Below are positions 7,238 through 14,657 of a stretch of DNA of 40,562 nt, one piece after another. The notes beneath the pieces were generated by a model. It was not told where the DNA came from. It did not search any database and saw only the letters and a list, made by a program, of their open reading frames with translations. Origin of the DNA: an uncultured Collinsella sp. (lineage in GTDB: Bacteria; Actinomycetota; Coriobacteriia; Coriobacteriales; Coriobacteriaceae). The number at the start of each line of letters is the position of its first letter. The stretch's first letter is position 1. A program made the position numbers and the translations under genes. The stretch is from assembly GCA_902475445.1 (NCBI GenBank), contig CABRZN010000008.1:1-40562 (forward strand), written 5' to 3'.

Positions 7238-8320
7238 TTGAAGAAAAGCAATCTGGGCTACGTGCTGGTGCTGGTCGCCGCGCTTATGTGGGGCAGCATC
7301 GGAATCTTTGTAAACGGCATCTCGGCCATGGGCGTTTCGTCCCAGAGCATGGCTGCCTTTCGCTTGTTGGTCGGAGCGCTTATCTTGGCGCCGGTCCTGA
7401 TGTTTATGGGCTGCCGTCCGGGTGAGGGGTCTACCGTGGCTCAGGGTCCCCTGGCCCTGTTCAAGGCAAGCCCTAAAGAGCTTGTTCCCTGCGCACTTGT
7501 CGGTATCGTTGGTCTGGCCGCCGCCAACACCTGCTATTACGAGTGCATGGGCGAGGTGGGCATGTCCACGGCCTCGGTGCTGCTCTATACCTCGCCGGTG
7601 TTTGGCGTCGTGCTCGGTCGCGTGCTTTATCGCGAGGACGTGACTCCCAACAAGCTCGTTGCCATTGTCTTCAACATCGTTGGCTGCGTGCTTGCAGTGA
7701 CCAATGGCGACCTTTCCGGTTTTCATTTTTCGGTTTGGGGCGTCACGTCGGGCGTGATTGCGGGCTTTTGTGGTGCGTCGCTCGCGGTGTTTAGCCGAAT
7801 AGCAACCAAGACGGTCCACCCGCTGGCTGTCACGTTTTGGGGTTTTGTTTTTGGCGGTGCGGTTATGGCAGCTATCGCGGCTCCGTGGCCGGATGTCGCC
7901 GCGGCCATGTCGCCACAGCTGCTGCTGCTGTTCTTTGGCTTTGGACTCATCCCCACAGCCGTGGCTTACATCTTATATATGCAGGGTCTGTCCATGGGGC
8001 TCGAGACATCGAAAGTTCCCGTCGTAATGTCTTTCGAGACGGTCGTCACCGTACTGGTGGGCATTGGTGTCTATGCCGAGCCCGCCGGCGCGATCAAGGT
8101 TCTGGGCATTGTGCTGGTGCTCGCGTCCATCCTGATCATGAACACCGACTTCTCCAAGCTGCGCAACAGTGTATTTGTCGGTCATGTCGTTGAGAGCATG
8201 ACCTTTAAGCCCAACGCGTGGTGGACGGAGAAATCGCAGGACATGGATCTGTTTAAGGAACGCACTGGCATCGCGCTGGAGCCCACCGTGCAGGAAAGCC
8301 CCTGGTACTTCGTGCGATAG
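7238..8320 (+). CDS. EamA-family (DMT) permease
   Basis: A 360-residue membrane protein with two EamA repeats, about ten transmembrane segments in total, from GYVLVLVAALMWGSIGIFV to VLGIVLVLASILIMN. EamA proteins are mostly exporters of amino acids, metabolites or drugs. I chose the TTG at 7238 because GAGGAGG stands 5 bp upstream; an in-frame GTG at 7202 lacks a site and falls within the promoter region. A soluble tail of about 55 residues follows the last membrane segment, longer than usual. The promoter shares TATAACG sites with the PTS operon at 8503, so it may serve the same pathway, for instance by exporting the amine released by the deglycases. The substrate is inferred. Confidence 0.85.
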   Translation: MKKSNLGYVLVLVAALMWGSIGIFVNGISAMGVSSQSMAAFRLLVGALILAPVLMFMGCRPGEGSTVAQGPLALFKASPKELVPCALVGIVGLAAANTCYYECMGEVGMSTASVLLYTSPVFGVVLGRVLYREDVTPNKLVAIVFNIVGCVLAVTNGDLSGFHFSVWGVTSGVIAGFCGASLAVFSRIATKTVHPLAVTFWGFVFGGAVMAAIAAPWPDVAAAMSPQLLLLFFGFGLIPTAVAYILYMQGLSMGLETSKVPVVMSFETVVTVLVGIGVYAEPAGAIKVLGIVLVLASILIMNTDFSKLRNSVFVGHVVESMTFKPNAWWTEKSQDMDLFKERTGIALEPTVQESPWYFVR

Positions 8321-8324
8321 GGGA

Positions 8325-8354
8325 TTGGCGAGGCGTCTGATCGGGCGTCGCCAA
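8325..8354 (+). terminator. Weak hairpin after the EamA gene
   Basis: TTGGCGA (8325-8331) pairs with TCGCCAA (8348-8354) just after the stop codon. There is no T run, so it may be a weak or factor-assisted terminator. Confidence 0.4.
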
Positions 8355-8458
8355 GACAGCGCCGACCTACCCTGCACCAACGTTTCGATTGCGTTAAACC
8401 CGTCAACGGTCGATTTTCACCCGCGAACGGTCTTTATACTAATTAGCAATATAAGCAA

Positions 8459-8486
8459 CGTATAAGACGTTATAATGACCATAACG
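8459..8486 (+). promoter_or_regulatory. PTS operon 1 promoter with CGTTATA/CATAACG operator
   Basis: A consensus -10 box TATAAT (8471-8476) lies within an inverted pair CGTTATA (8468-8474) and CATAACG (8480-8486). No good -35 box is seen at the usual distance. The overlap of operator and -10 is what a repressor site would look like. The gene start at 8503 follows. Confidence 0.6.
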
Positions 8487-8502
8487 AAAAGGAGGAGGCA
8501 AG

Positions 8503-9426
8503 ATGAATCAGATCATTCTCGCATCTCATGGCGGCCTGGCCGCAGGCGCCAAAGACACGCTCGAGATGGTTCTCGGCGACGTGTCGAACGTCCACGTCGT
8601 GTCGCTTGCTCGTGACGACAAGGAGCCCATCACCGATAAGGTGGACGCCATGATCGCCACGTTCAACGCGGACGACACCGTCTATGTGCTGACCGATATG
8701 CTCGGCAGCTCGGTCAACAACAGCATGGTCGAGCTTTCCAAGAACGGCACGAAGTTCACGGTTGTCAGCGGTTTCAACATCCCGCTGGCGCTCACGCTCG
8801 CTATGAGCCCCGTCCCCGTCAAGGGTGCCGAGCTCGCAGCCCTCATCAACGAGGCCCGCACCGGTCTGACCAACCCCAACGCACCGGTCGAGGCTGCCGC
8901 GGCTCCCGCCAAGAAGGCCAAGGCGTCCCGTCACAGCTCCGGTCCCGCCAAGATCGTCCTCGCACGTCTTGATTACCGTCTGCTGCACGGCCAGGTCGTC
9001 TTTACCTGGACCACCAAGGTTCAGGCCGAGCGCATCATCGTCGTCGACAACGCCGCCGCCAACGATGACATCAAGAAGGGCGCTCTTAAGCTGGCCAAGC
9101 CCCAGGGCGTGCGTCTGAACGTCTTCACCGTCGAGCGTGCTCTCGCCAAGATGGACAAGCTCAACACCCTCGGCGAGCGCGTCATGTTCGTCTTTGGCAA
9201 CACGGCCGAGATGCTGCAGTTCTGCCAGGGCTACAAGCTCGACGCCATCAACCTGGGCGCCACCGCCAACCACGACGGTGCCGATCAGGTCGGCGGCAAG
9301 GACAGCTCCGTCTTCCTCGACGCCACCCAGAAGGCCGACGTCAACCAGCTGCTCGACATGGGCATTAAGCTCTATGTCCAGCAGACCCCTACGTATCAGA
9401 GCGTCGACATCGACGCCAAGCTGTAA
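8503..9426 (+). CDS. Mannose-family PTS EIIA-EIIB fusion
   Basis: A 307-residue cytoplasmic phosphotransfer protein. The N-terminal EIIA domain (about 1-125) carries phospho-accepting H9 in ILASHGGLA. An Ala/Pro/Lys-rich linker (about 126-148) joins it to the EIIB domain (about 149-307), with H162 in LDYRLLHGQVVFTW. Phosphate passes from HPr to H9, then H162, then the sugar as it enters through EIIC/EIID. The AAAAGGAGGAGG ribosome-binding site is strong. It is first in an operon with EIIC, EIID and a SIS deglycase; the arrangement resembles gfr-type Amadori PTS loci. The second PTS in this window keeps EIIA and EIIB as separate genes. Confidence 0.95.
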   Translation: MNQIILASHGGLAAGAKDTLEMVLGDVSNVHVVSLARDDKEPITDKVDAMIATFNADDTVYVLTDMLGSSVNNSMVELSKNGTKFTVVSGFNIPLALTLAMSPVPVKGAELAALINEARTGLTNPNAPVEAAAAPAKKAKASRHSSGPAKIVLARLDYRLLHGQVVFTWTTKVQAERIIVVDNAAANDDIKKGALKLAKPQGVRLNVFTVERALAKMDKLNTLGERVMFVFGNTAEMLQFCQGYKLDAINLGATANHDGADQVGGKDSSVFLDATQKADVNQLLDMGIKLYVQQTPTYQSVDIDAKL

Positions 9427-9462
9427 TCAACCAGGCTTTTGCCTGACTGAAAGGAGAAGGGT

Positions 9463-10257
9463 ATGAATACGTTCATCAGTGCGGTGCTCGTCGGCCTCGT
9501 CGGCGTGTGCTGCATGTGGGACTCCCGCCTGCTCGGTCGTCTTAACTTCGAGCAGCCCCTCGTTGGCGCTACGCTCGTCGGTCTGCTGCTGGGCGATGTG
9601 CCCACCGGCCTTGCCGTCGGTGCCGCCGTCGAGCTCGTGTCCATGGGCCTGGTGCAGGTCGGCGCTGCCGTTCCGCCCGATATGGTCCTGGGCGGCATCG
9701 TGGCCGCTGCCTTCGCATGCCTGACCGATGCTTCCGCCGAGACCGCCATGACGATCGCCATCCCGGTCGCCGTCCTGGGTCAGCTCCTCGGCATTGTCTT
9801 CCGTTCCATCATCGCCGCCCTCACCCATGTGGCAGATAGCGCGATCGATAACGGAAAGTTCAAGACCGCCTACCGTATGCACATCTGCGCCGGCTCCGGT
9901 CTGTACGCCGTCATGTACTTCCTGCCGATCTTCCTCGCCGTTTTTGTTGGCACCGACCTGGTTCAGGCCATCGTCAACATGGTTCCCGAGTGGCTGTCCA
10001 CTGGTCTTAACGTTTCGACCAAGATCATGACCGCCTACGGCTTGGCCCTGCTGCTCACCATGATGATCAAGAAGGGTATGACTCCGTTCCTGTTCATCGG
10101 TTTCCTGCTCGCCGCTTACCTCAACCTGTCCGTCATCGCGGTCGCTCTGATCGGTGTGTGCCTGGCTGTCGTCTTCATGGGCTTCAAGTTCAACGGTTCC
10201 CATGCAGCCGCCGGTGTCGATTCCGACTACGATCCGCTCGAAGACGACGAAGACTAA
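9463..10257 (+). CDS. Mannose-family PTS EIIC membrane component
   Basis: A 264-residue membrane protein, the sugar channel component of a mannose/sorbose-type PTS (EIIC). The sequence is hydrophobic from residue 1, with the typical segments QPLVGATLVGLLLGDVPTGL and GAAVELVSMGLVQVGAAVPP (family signature around 45-70). It ends in an acidic tail (DSDYDPLEDDED). AAAGGAGAAGG precedes the start, 36 bp after EIIAB, and the EIID gene follows 13 bp later. Substrate specificity cannot be read from sequence; the neighbouring deglycase suggests a fructose- or glucose-amine. Confidence 0.95.
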   Translation: MNTFISAVLVGLVGVCCMWDSRLLGRLNFEQPLVGATLVGLLLGDVPTGLAVGAAVELVSMGLVQVGAAVPPDMVLGGIVAAAFACLTDASAETAMTIAIPVAVLGQLLGIVFRSIIAALTHVADSAIDNGKFKTAYRMHICAGSGLYAVMYFLPIFLAVFVGTDLVQAIVNMVPEWLSTGLNVSTKIMTAYGLALLLTMMIKKGMTPFLFIGFLLAAYLNLSVIAVALIGVCLAVVFMGFKFNGSHAAAGVDSDYDPLEDDED

Positions 10258-10270
10258 GGAGGAACACACT

Positions 10271-11104
10271 ATGGCAACCGCAACCAAGGACGTGTCCCTG
10301 AACAAGAAGGTCAGCCAGTTCTTCTGGCGCTCCTGGGCCATCCAGGCCTCTTGGAACTACGAGCGTCAGATGAACATGGGCTTCCTCTACGGCATGGTTC
10401 CCACGCTCGATCGCCTCTATCCGGACGAGTCCGACCCCAAGCAGCTCGCTGCTAAGAAAGAGGCTTACCACCGTCACATGGCGTTCTACAACTGCACCCC
10501 GCAGACGAGCGCCTTTATCCTGGGCCTCACCGCCTCCATGGAGGAGGAGTACGCCAAGGATCCCGAGAACTTCGATCCCGATTCGATCAACGCGGTCAAG
10601 ACCTCCCTCATGGGTCCGCTTTCCGGCATCGGTGACTCCTTCTTCCAGGGCACCATCCGCGTTATCGCCTTTGGCCTGGGCGTTCAGCTGGCTCAGCAGG
10701 GCTCCATCATGGGCCCGATCCTGGCCATGCTCATCTCCATCGTCCCCTCTGTGCTGATTACTTGGTTCGCCGCCAAGATGGGCTATCAGGGCGGCCACGA
10801 GTACCTGAGCAAGCTTCAGGGCGGCGACCTCATGGAGAAGCTCATGTATGTCTGCGGCATCGTGGGCCTTATGTCCGTGGGCGGCATGATCGCTACGCTG
10901 ATTGGCGCCACCACCCCGCTGCAGTTCGCTGAGGGCACCGTCGTTATCCAGGACATCCTGGACGGCATGATGCCCCAGATGATTTCCCTTGGCCTCACCG
11001 GCCTTATGTACTGGCTCATCAAGAAGAACGTCAACACCGGTTGGCTTCTCGTGATCGCCATTGTGGGCGGCATCGCCCTCTCCGCGGCCGGCATCCTGGC
11101 CTAG
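10271..11104 (+). CDS. Mannose-family PTS EIID membrane component
   Basis: A 277-residue EIID protein, the second membrane subunit unique to mannose-family PTS. The N-terminal region FFWRSWAIQASWNYERQMN followed by GFLYGMVPTLDRLYP, and the central LMGPLSGIGDSFFQGTIR, are hallmark EIID segments. The C-terminal half is hydrophobic. The start at 10271 has AAGGAGGAACAC just upstream, beginning at the EIIC stop; a longer in-frame start lies inside EIIC and is rejected. The deglycase gene follows after about 200 bp containing a hairpin and a palindromic repeat, so the deglycase may be partly uncoupled from the transporter genes. Confidence 0.95.
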   Translation: MATATKDVSLNKKVSQFFWRSWAIQASWNYERQMNMGFLYGMVPTLDRLYPDESDPKQLAAKKEAYHRHMAFYNCTPQTSAFILGLTASMEEEYAKDPENFDPDSINAVKTSLMGPLSGIGDSFFQGTIRVIAFGLGVQLAQQGSIMGPILAMLISIVPSVLITWFAAKMGYQGGHEYLSKLQGGDLMEKLMYVCGIVGLMSVGGMIATLIGATTPLQFAEGTVVIQDILDGMMPQMISLGLTGLMYWLIKKNVNTGWLLVIAIVGGIALSAAGILA

Positions 11105-11138
11105 TCGCGACCAAGCGCCTAACCGCTTTCCCCCGGGG

Positions 11139-11169
11139 GCCTGCCTGGCATCCCATACCCCAGGCAGGC
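11139..11169 (+). terminator. Hairpin after EIID
   Basis: GCCTGCCTGG (11139-11148) pairs perfectly with CCAGGCAGGC (11160-11169) around an 11-base loop. The T run is poor (CTTCC), so it may be a partial terminator or an mRNA-stabilising hairpin between EIID and the deglycase. Confidence 0.55.
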
Positions 11170-11182
11170 TTCCATCCCCAAA

Positions 11183-11213
11183 ATGCGACAATGGGACAGT
11201 CCCTTTGTCGCAT
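11183..11213. repeat. Palindromic repeat, GGGACAGTCCC core
   Basis: ATGCGACA (11183-11190) and TGTCGCAT (11206-11213) flank ATGGGACAGTCCCTT. The layout, a variable outer stem round a GGGACA core, matches the repeat at 4861. Confidence 0.65.
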
Positions 11214-11303
11214 CCTTAACGGGCCGGCGACTCGGTCCAAACCACGGTAACCCTGCGAGCGCCCGGCAATGTGGCGCCGCAAAAATCGAAAGGAATGTGT
11301 CAG

Positions 11304-12287
11304 ATGTACGAGATCGACCTTAACCTCCCTAAGCAGATCGTCGCTGACGTCCTGTCCAACCACGAGATCCACAGCGTCGCCTTCGTCGGCTGCGGTGCTT
11401 CCATGTCCGACCTTTACCCCGCCAAGTACTTCCTGGCCAACAACACGGACAAGCTGAACGTTCAGATCTTCACCGCTAACGAGTTCAACTACGACACGCC
11501 TTCCTGGGTCAACGAGCACACCTTCGTGATCACCTGCTCCCTCGGTGGCTCCACGCCTGAGACCGTCGAGGCCAACAAGACCGCCAAGAAGCACAACTGC
11601 CCGGTCGTCTCCCTCACCAACAAGGCTGGCTCCGCTCTGACCGTCGACGCTGACTACGTCATCGTTCACGGCTTCCACGCCAACTTCGCTGCCAAGTGCG
11701 AGAAGCCCGGCTATGCCATCGCTCTTGCTCTCGAGATCCTTCAGCAGACCGAGGGCTATGACAAGTACGACGACATGATCACCGGCCTCACCAACGTCTT
11801 CGATCTCTGCGAGAACGCTGCTCAGTCCTGCAAGAAGCTCGCCAAGAAGTTCGCTGAGGACTTCAAGGACGACAAGATGATTTACTTCATGGCCTCTGGT
11901 GCCTCCGAGAAGATGGCTTACTCTCACGCCGCCTTCCTGTTCACCGAGATGCAGTGGATCGACGCCGCCGCCTACAACACCGGCGAGTACTTCCACGGCC
12001 CGTTCGAGGTTTCCACCGAGGGTAAGCCCTACGTCTTCTTCATGTCCGATGGCGCTACCCGTCCGATGGACGCCCGCGCCCTCACCTTCCTTGAGCGCAT
12101 GGGCGCCAAGGTCGCTCTGATCGACTCCAAGGACTACGGCCTGGCTGACGCCGTGCCCGCGAGCGTCGTCACCTACTTCAACCCGCTGCTGCACCTCGCC
12201 GTTATGCGCGAGTACGGCAACCAGATCGCCGAGGCCCGTCAGCACCCGCTGACCATGCGCCGCTACATGTGGAAGCTTTCCTACTAA
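11304..12287 (+). CDS. SIS-domain deglycase, FrlB/FraB/GfrF-like (paralog 2)
   Basis: A 327-residue double-SIS protein placed after the EIIAB-C-D genes, as expected for a deglycase acting on the PTS product. Phosphate-site segments are VGCGASMSDLYP and CSLGGSTPETVE. E215 (in FTEMQW) and H231 (in GEYFHGPFE) form the 16-residue pair; the C-terminus ends RRYMWKLSY. I chose the ATG at 11304 with AAAGGA upstream; GTG 11271 and ATG 11295 are poorly placed. Every Phe codon I read is TTC, and most codons end in C or G, a strong bias unlike mfd or recQ that suggests high expression. A strong terminator follows. Confidence 0.9.
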   Translation: MYEIDLNLPKQIVADVLSNHEIHSVAFVGCGASMSDLYPAKYFLANNTDKLNVQIFTANEFNYDTPSWVNEHTFVITCSLGGSTPETVEANKTAKKHNCPVVSLTNKAGSALTVDADYVIVHGFHANFAAKCEKPGYAIALALEILQQTEGYDKYDDMITGLTNVFDLCENAAQSCKKLAKKFAEDFKDDKMIYFMASGASEKMAYSHAAFLFTEMQWIDAAAYNTGEYFHGPFEVSTEGKPYVFFMSDGATRPMDARALTFLERMGAKVALIDSKDYGLADAVPASVVTYFNPLLHLAVMREYGNQIAEARQHPLTMRRYMWKLSY

Positions 12288-12291
12288 TCAC

Positions 12292-12306
12292 AAGTAAGTA
12301 GACCTT
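12292..12306. repeat. Solo copy of AAGTGAGTAGACTTT-like end sequence
   Basis: AAGTAAGTAGACCTT matches the terminal repeat at 13174 in 13 of 15 bases. It begins just after the deglycase stop codon and may be a decayed end of the same element. Confidence 0.5.
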
Positions 12307-12321
12307 ACGGGTTGATTGAGA

Positions 12322-12353
12322 GGGGATGGGGTTTGCGCCCCGTCCCCTTTTTT
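12322..12353 (+). terminator. Strong intrinsic terminator after deglycase 2
   Basis: GGGGATGGGG (12322-12331) pairs with CCCCGTCCCC (12338-12347, one G-U), followed by seven T bases within 12348-12353 and beyond. This ends the PTS 1/deglycase 2 transcript. Confidence 0.9.
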
Positions 12354-12387
12354 GCTCTGGGGAGGGCGTGTCTGTCGCGTCGCAAAT

Positions 12388-12431
12388 CCCAGATAAAACC
12401 TACCAAAATAAACCTGTCCCTTTTTGGCAGG
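12388..12431. repeat. Palindromic repeat, CCCAGATAAAACC family, copy 1
   Basis: This 44-bp unit starts CCCAGATAAAACCTACC, has CCTGTCCC in the middle and ends TTTTTGGCAGG. The end pairs with CCTACCAAAA. Copies 2 and 3 are at 14522 and 22427 (inverted). Confidence 0.75.
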
Positions 12432-12446
12432 TGGGAGGAGATGCGT

Positions 12447-13076
12447 ATGATCAAGGCAGTGCTGTTTGACATGGACGGCGTGCTGGTCGATACCGAGTGG
12501 TTCTACAACCGTCGTCGCGTGGCGTTTATGGAAGAGAAGGGCTTTCACTTTGACGAGATCCCCGATCTTTCGGGGTCTAACGAGCCCGCCATTTGGAAGT
12601 CGCTGGTACCTGACGATGTTGAGCTGCGCGAGCGCCTGCGCGTGGAGTACAAGCAGGTCTATAGCCCGGACCATCCCGTTCCGTATGCCGAGCTGCTCAA
12701 CGAGCAGACGGAGCCGGTGATGCGCGAGTTGCACGAGCGTGGCGTGAAGTGCGCCATCGCGAGCTCGTCCTATCGCGAGTTGATCGACGAGCTGGTGGGG
12801 ATTGCCGGTATCGCCGACGTGCTGGACTACACCATCAGCGGTCACGAGTGCAGTGCGTTTAAGCCCGACCCCGAGATCTACCTGCGTGCCATGGAGGCGC
12901 TGGGTGTGGAGCCTACCGAGTGCCTGGTTATCGAGGACTCGCCTTTGGGCATCGAGGCTGGCAAACGTTCCGGCGCCCGCGTCCTGGCACTGCGCCCGCA
13001 CGAGGGCGTCAACCTCGATCAATCGCGAGCCGATGCCGTTATTGATAATCTGACCGACATTTTGGCCGCTTTGTAG
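12447..13076 (+). CDS. HAD-superfamily phosphatase, beta-phosphoglucomutase-like
   Basis: A 209-residue HAD subfamily IA hydrolase. Motif I is FDMDGV with nucleophile D8 and general acid D10; motif II is AIASSS; motif III is the Lys of FKPDPEIY; motif IV is VIEDSPLGIEA. A helical cap lies between motifs I and II (about 15-85). Members of this branch remove phosphate from sugar phosphates or interconvert hexose phosphates. The ATG at 12447 has GGGAGGAG 6 bp upstream; ATG 12441 directly touches that site and is less likely. A strong terminator separates it from the deglycase operon. Substrate unknown; a role in hexose phosphate balance is only a guess. Confidence 0.88.
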   Translation: MIKAVLFDMDGVLVDTEWFYNRRRVAFMEEKGFHFDEIPDLSGSNEPAIWKSLVPDDVELRERLRVEYKQVYSPDHPVPYAELLNEQTEPVMRELHERGVKCAIASSSYRELIDELVGIAGIADVLDYTISGHECSAFKPDPEIYLRAMEALGVEPTECLVIEDSPLGIEAGKRSGARVLALRPHEGVNLDQSRADAVIDNLTDILAAL

Positions 13077-13173
13077 TGTCAATCCGCCGCGAGAAGCACG
13101 GGTTCAAACGTTTTTTGCGGTGGACTGGCTCAATTTGGTTTCGATTTTGACCCGTTTGGCTTCGATTCGGACT

Positions 13174-13292
13174 AAGTGAGTAGACTTTTTGGTGCAGGAC
13201 GAGCACAAAGCGCATCTGCTCTAGTAAAACCGCAGGTCACAGGGGTGGCGGTTTTGGGTGTGCTCTGCAGGTCGCGTAAAGTCTACTCACTT
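13174..13292. mobile_element. MITE-like palindromic element with 15-bp terminal inverted repeats
   Basis: AAGTGAGTAGACTTT (13174-13188) and its exact complement (13278-13292) bound 119 bp of non-coding sequence. Inside, GAGCAC/GTGCTC and AAAACCGC/GCGGTTTT pair in nested fashion. No transposase is present. It fills the 354-bp gap between the HAD and YitT genes; beyond it that gap shows only the YitT upstream region. Confidence 0.65.
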
Positions 13293-13430
13293 GTAATTTG
13301 GGCCTTTGGTCGTGGGGTTGCTGGTCCCGCTTTGGTTGTCGGGAGAGGGTGAATTGAAGCGCCCCCGCACGCTCCATGCTACAATCGCGGACATATCCCA
13401 CAACTACATCTGCCTTCGAAAGGAGCCTGC

Positions 13431-14438
13431 GTGGCGAACGCCATCGATCAGCTCACGGACCGAGTGCTCGTGCTCGGCCGCCTCACCATCGTCCGCCGCG
13501 CCATTACTGCTGTGGCGGTCACCATTTCCGCCGTTCTCCAGACATTTCTGATCCAGGCATTCATTCAGCCCGCCGACCTGCTTCCGAGCGGCCTCACCGG
13601 CGTTGCGGTCCTGCTCGATCGCGTTACCTCGCTCGGCGGCGTTCACATCGACATCTCGCTCGGTATGCTCGCGCTCAACATCCCCGTGGCGCTCCTATGT
13701 TGGAGTGGCATTAGCAAGCGCTTCGTCATCTTCTCGATGATGCAGGTCGTGCTCTCGTCGCTGTTCCTCAACGTCTTTCACTTCGCGCCGTTTTTAGGCG
13801 ACAAGATCATGCTCATCATTTTTGGCGGCGTAGTCTCGGGTCTGGGCGCTGCCATCGCGCTTAAGTCCGGCGCATCCACCGGCGGCACCGACTTTATCGC
13901 GCTGTGGGTCTCCAACCACACGGGCAAGACCATCTGGGGCGTCATCTTTGGTTTCAACTGCTTTATCCTGGCGATCTTTGGTTTTATGTTTGGCTGGGAC
14001 AAGGCGGCGTATTCCATCGTGTTCCAGTTTATTTCGACCAAGACCATCGACAGTTTCTATCGTCGCTACGACCGCGTGACGCTGCAGATCACGACGCGCA
14101 AGGCAGACGAGGTCATGACCGCCTATGTTGACCATTTTCAGCATGGCATTAGCTGCGCCGAGGTCATTGGCGGATACAGCCGCGAGAAGATGTACCTGCT
14201 GCACGCCGTTGTATCGACCTACGAGAGCCAGGACATTATCAAGCTGGTGTGCGACATTGATCCCGGCGCCGTGATCAACGTGTTCCACACGCTCAACTTT
14301 GTGGGCGGCTGGTGGGGAGGTCATGTCGACGAGCCCATGCCCACGGCCGTTCCCGATCCCGACAAGCCCGCACGCATGGCCAGCAGGCAGGCGCGCCTCA
14401 GCGAGCAGGACAGCCTGCAGCAGGACGACGGCAAGTAG
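13431..14438 (+). CDS. YitT-family membrane protein (DUF161 + DUF2179)
   Basis: A 335-residue protein with five or six membrane segments in the first 200 residues (for example SGLTGVAVLLDRV and LMFGGVVSGLGAA-type glycine-rich stretches; GASTGGTDFIALW is a family hallmark) and a soluble C-terminal domain of about 80 residues (TLQITTRKADEVMTAYVDHF onward) that is typical of YitT proteins. A further Pro-rich and charged tail of about 35 residues is unusual. The start is GTG at 13431 with GAAAGGAG about 8 bp upstream. The family role is not well defined; some members affect membrane homeostasis. A hairpin follows the stop. Confidence 0.88.
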   Translation: MANAIDQLTDRVLVLGRLTIVRRAITAVAVTISAVLQTFLIQAFIQPADLLPSGLTGVAVLLDRVTSLGGVHIDISLGMLALNIPVALLCWSGISKRFVIFSMMQVVLSSLFLNVFHFAPFLGDKIMLIIFGGVVSGLGAAIALKSGASTGGTDFIALWVSNHTGKTIWGVIFGFNCFILAIFGFMFGWDKAAYSIVFQFISTKTIDSFYRRYDRVTLQITTRKADEVMTAYVDHFQHGISCAEVIGGYSREKMYLLHAVVSTYESQDIIKLVCDIDPGAVINVFHTLNFVGGWWGGHVDEPMPTAVPDPDKPARMASRQARLSEQDSLQQDDGK

Positions 14439-14485
14439 GGTTTTGGCATTTTACCGGCCCGGCGCAACCCTTCCGTATGAGCCCC

Positions 14486-14520
14486 ACGAAAGCCCCGTTG
14501 CTTTCGAGGGACTTTCGTTT
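14486..14520 (+). terminator. Terminator after the YitT gene
   Basis: ACGAAAGCCCC (from 14486) pairs with GGGACTTTCGT (to 14518) with one mismatch, followed by TTT. It directly abuts the palindromic repeat at 14522. Confidence 0.6.
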
Positions 14521-14521
14521 G

Positions 14522-14565
14522 CCCAGATAAAACCTGCCAAAATGAAGCTGTCGCTTTTTGGTAGG
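14522..14565. repeat. Palindromic repeat, CCCAGATAAAACC family, copy 2
   Basis: Same orientation as copy 1: CCCAGATAAAACCTGCC start, CTGTCGC centre, CTTTTTGGTAGG end. The outer arms CCTGCCAAAA and TTTTTGGTAGG pair. Confidence 0.75.
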
Positions 14566-14608
14566 GAGGGTGTATCGTTTTATCAATATGAGGTAACATG
14601 AAACTAGA

Positions 14609-14621
14609 CGTTATATACGTA
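14609..14621. promoter_or_regulatory. Putative operator CGTTATATACG upstream of regulator 2
   Basis: ACGTTATATACGT is nearly palindromic and contains CGTTATA, the half-site also found at the EamA, PTS 1 and deglycase 4 promoters. It lies about 40 bp before the regulator 2 start, suggesting that this regulator recognises the motif and represses itself. Confidence 0.5.
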
Positions 14622-14657
14622 TTAGTTATTTCAATATTTCGATAACAGTGATTAGAT

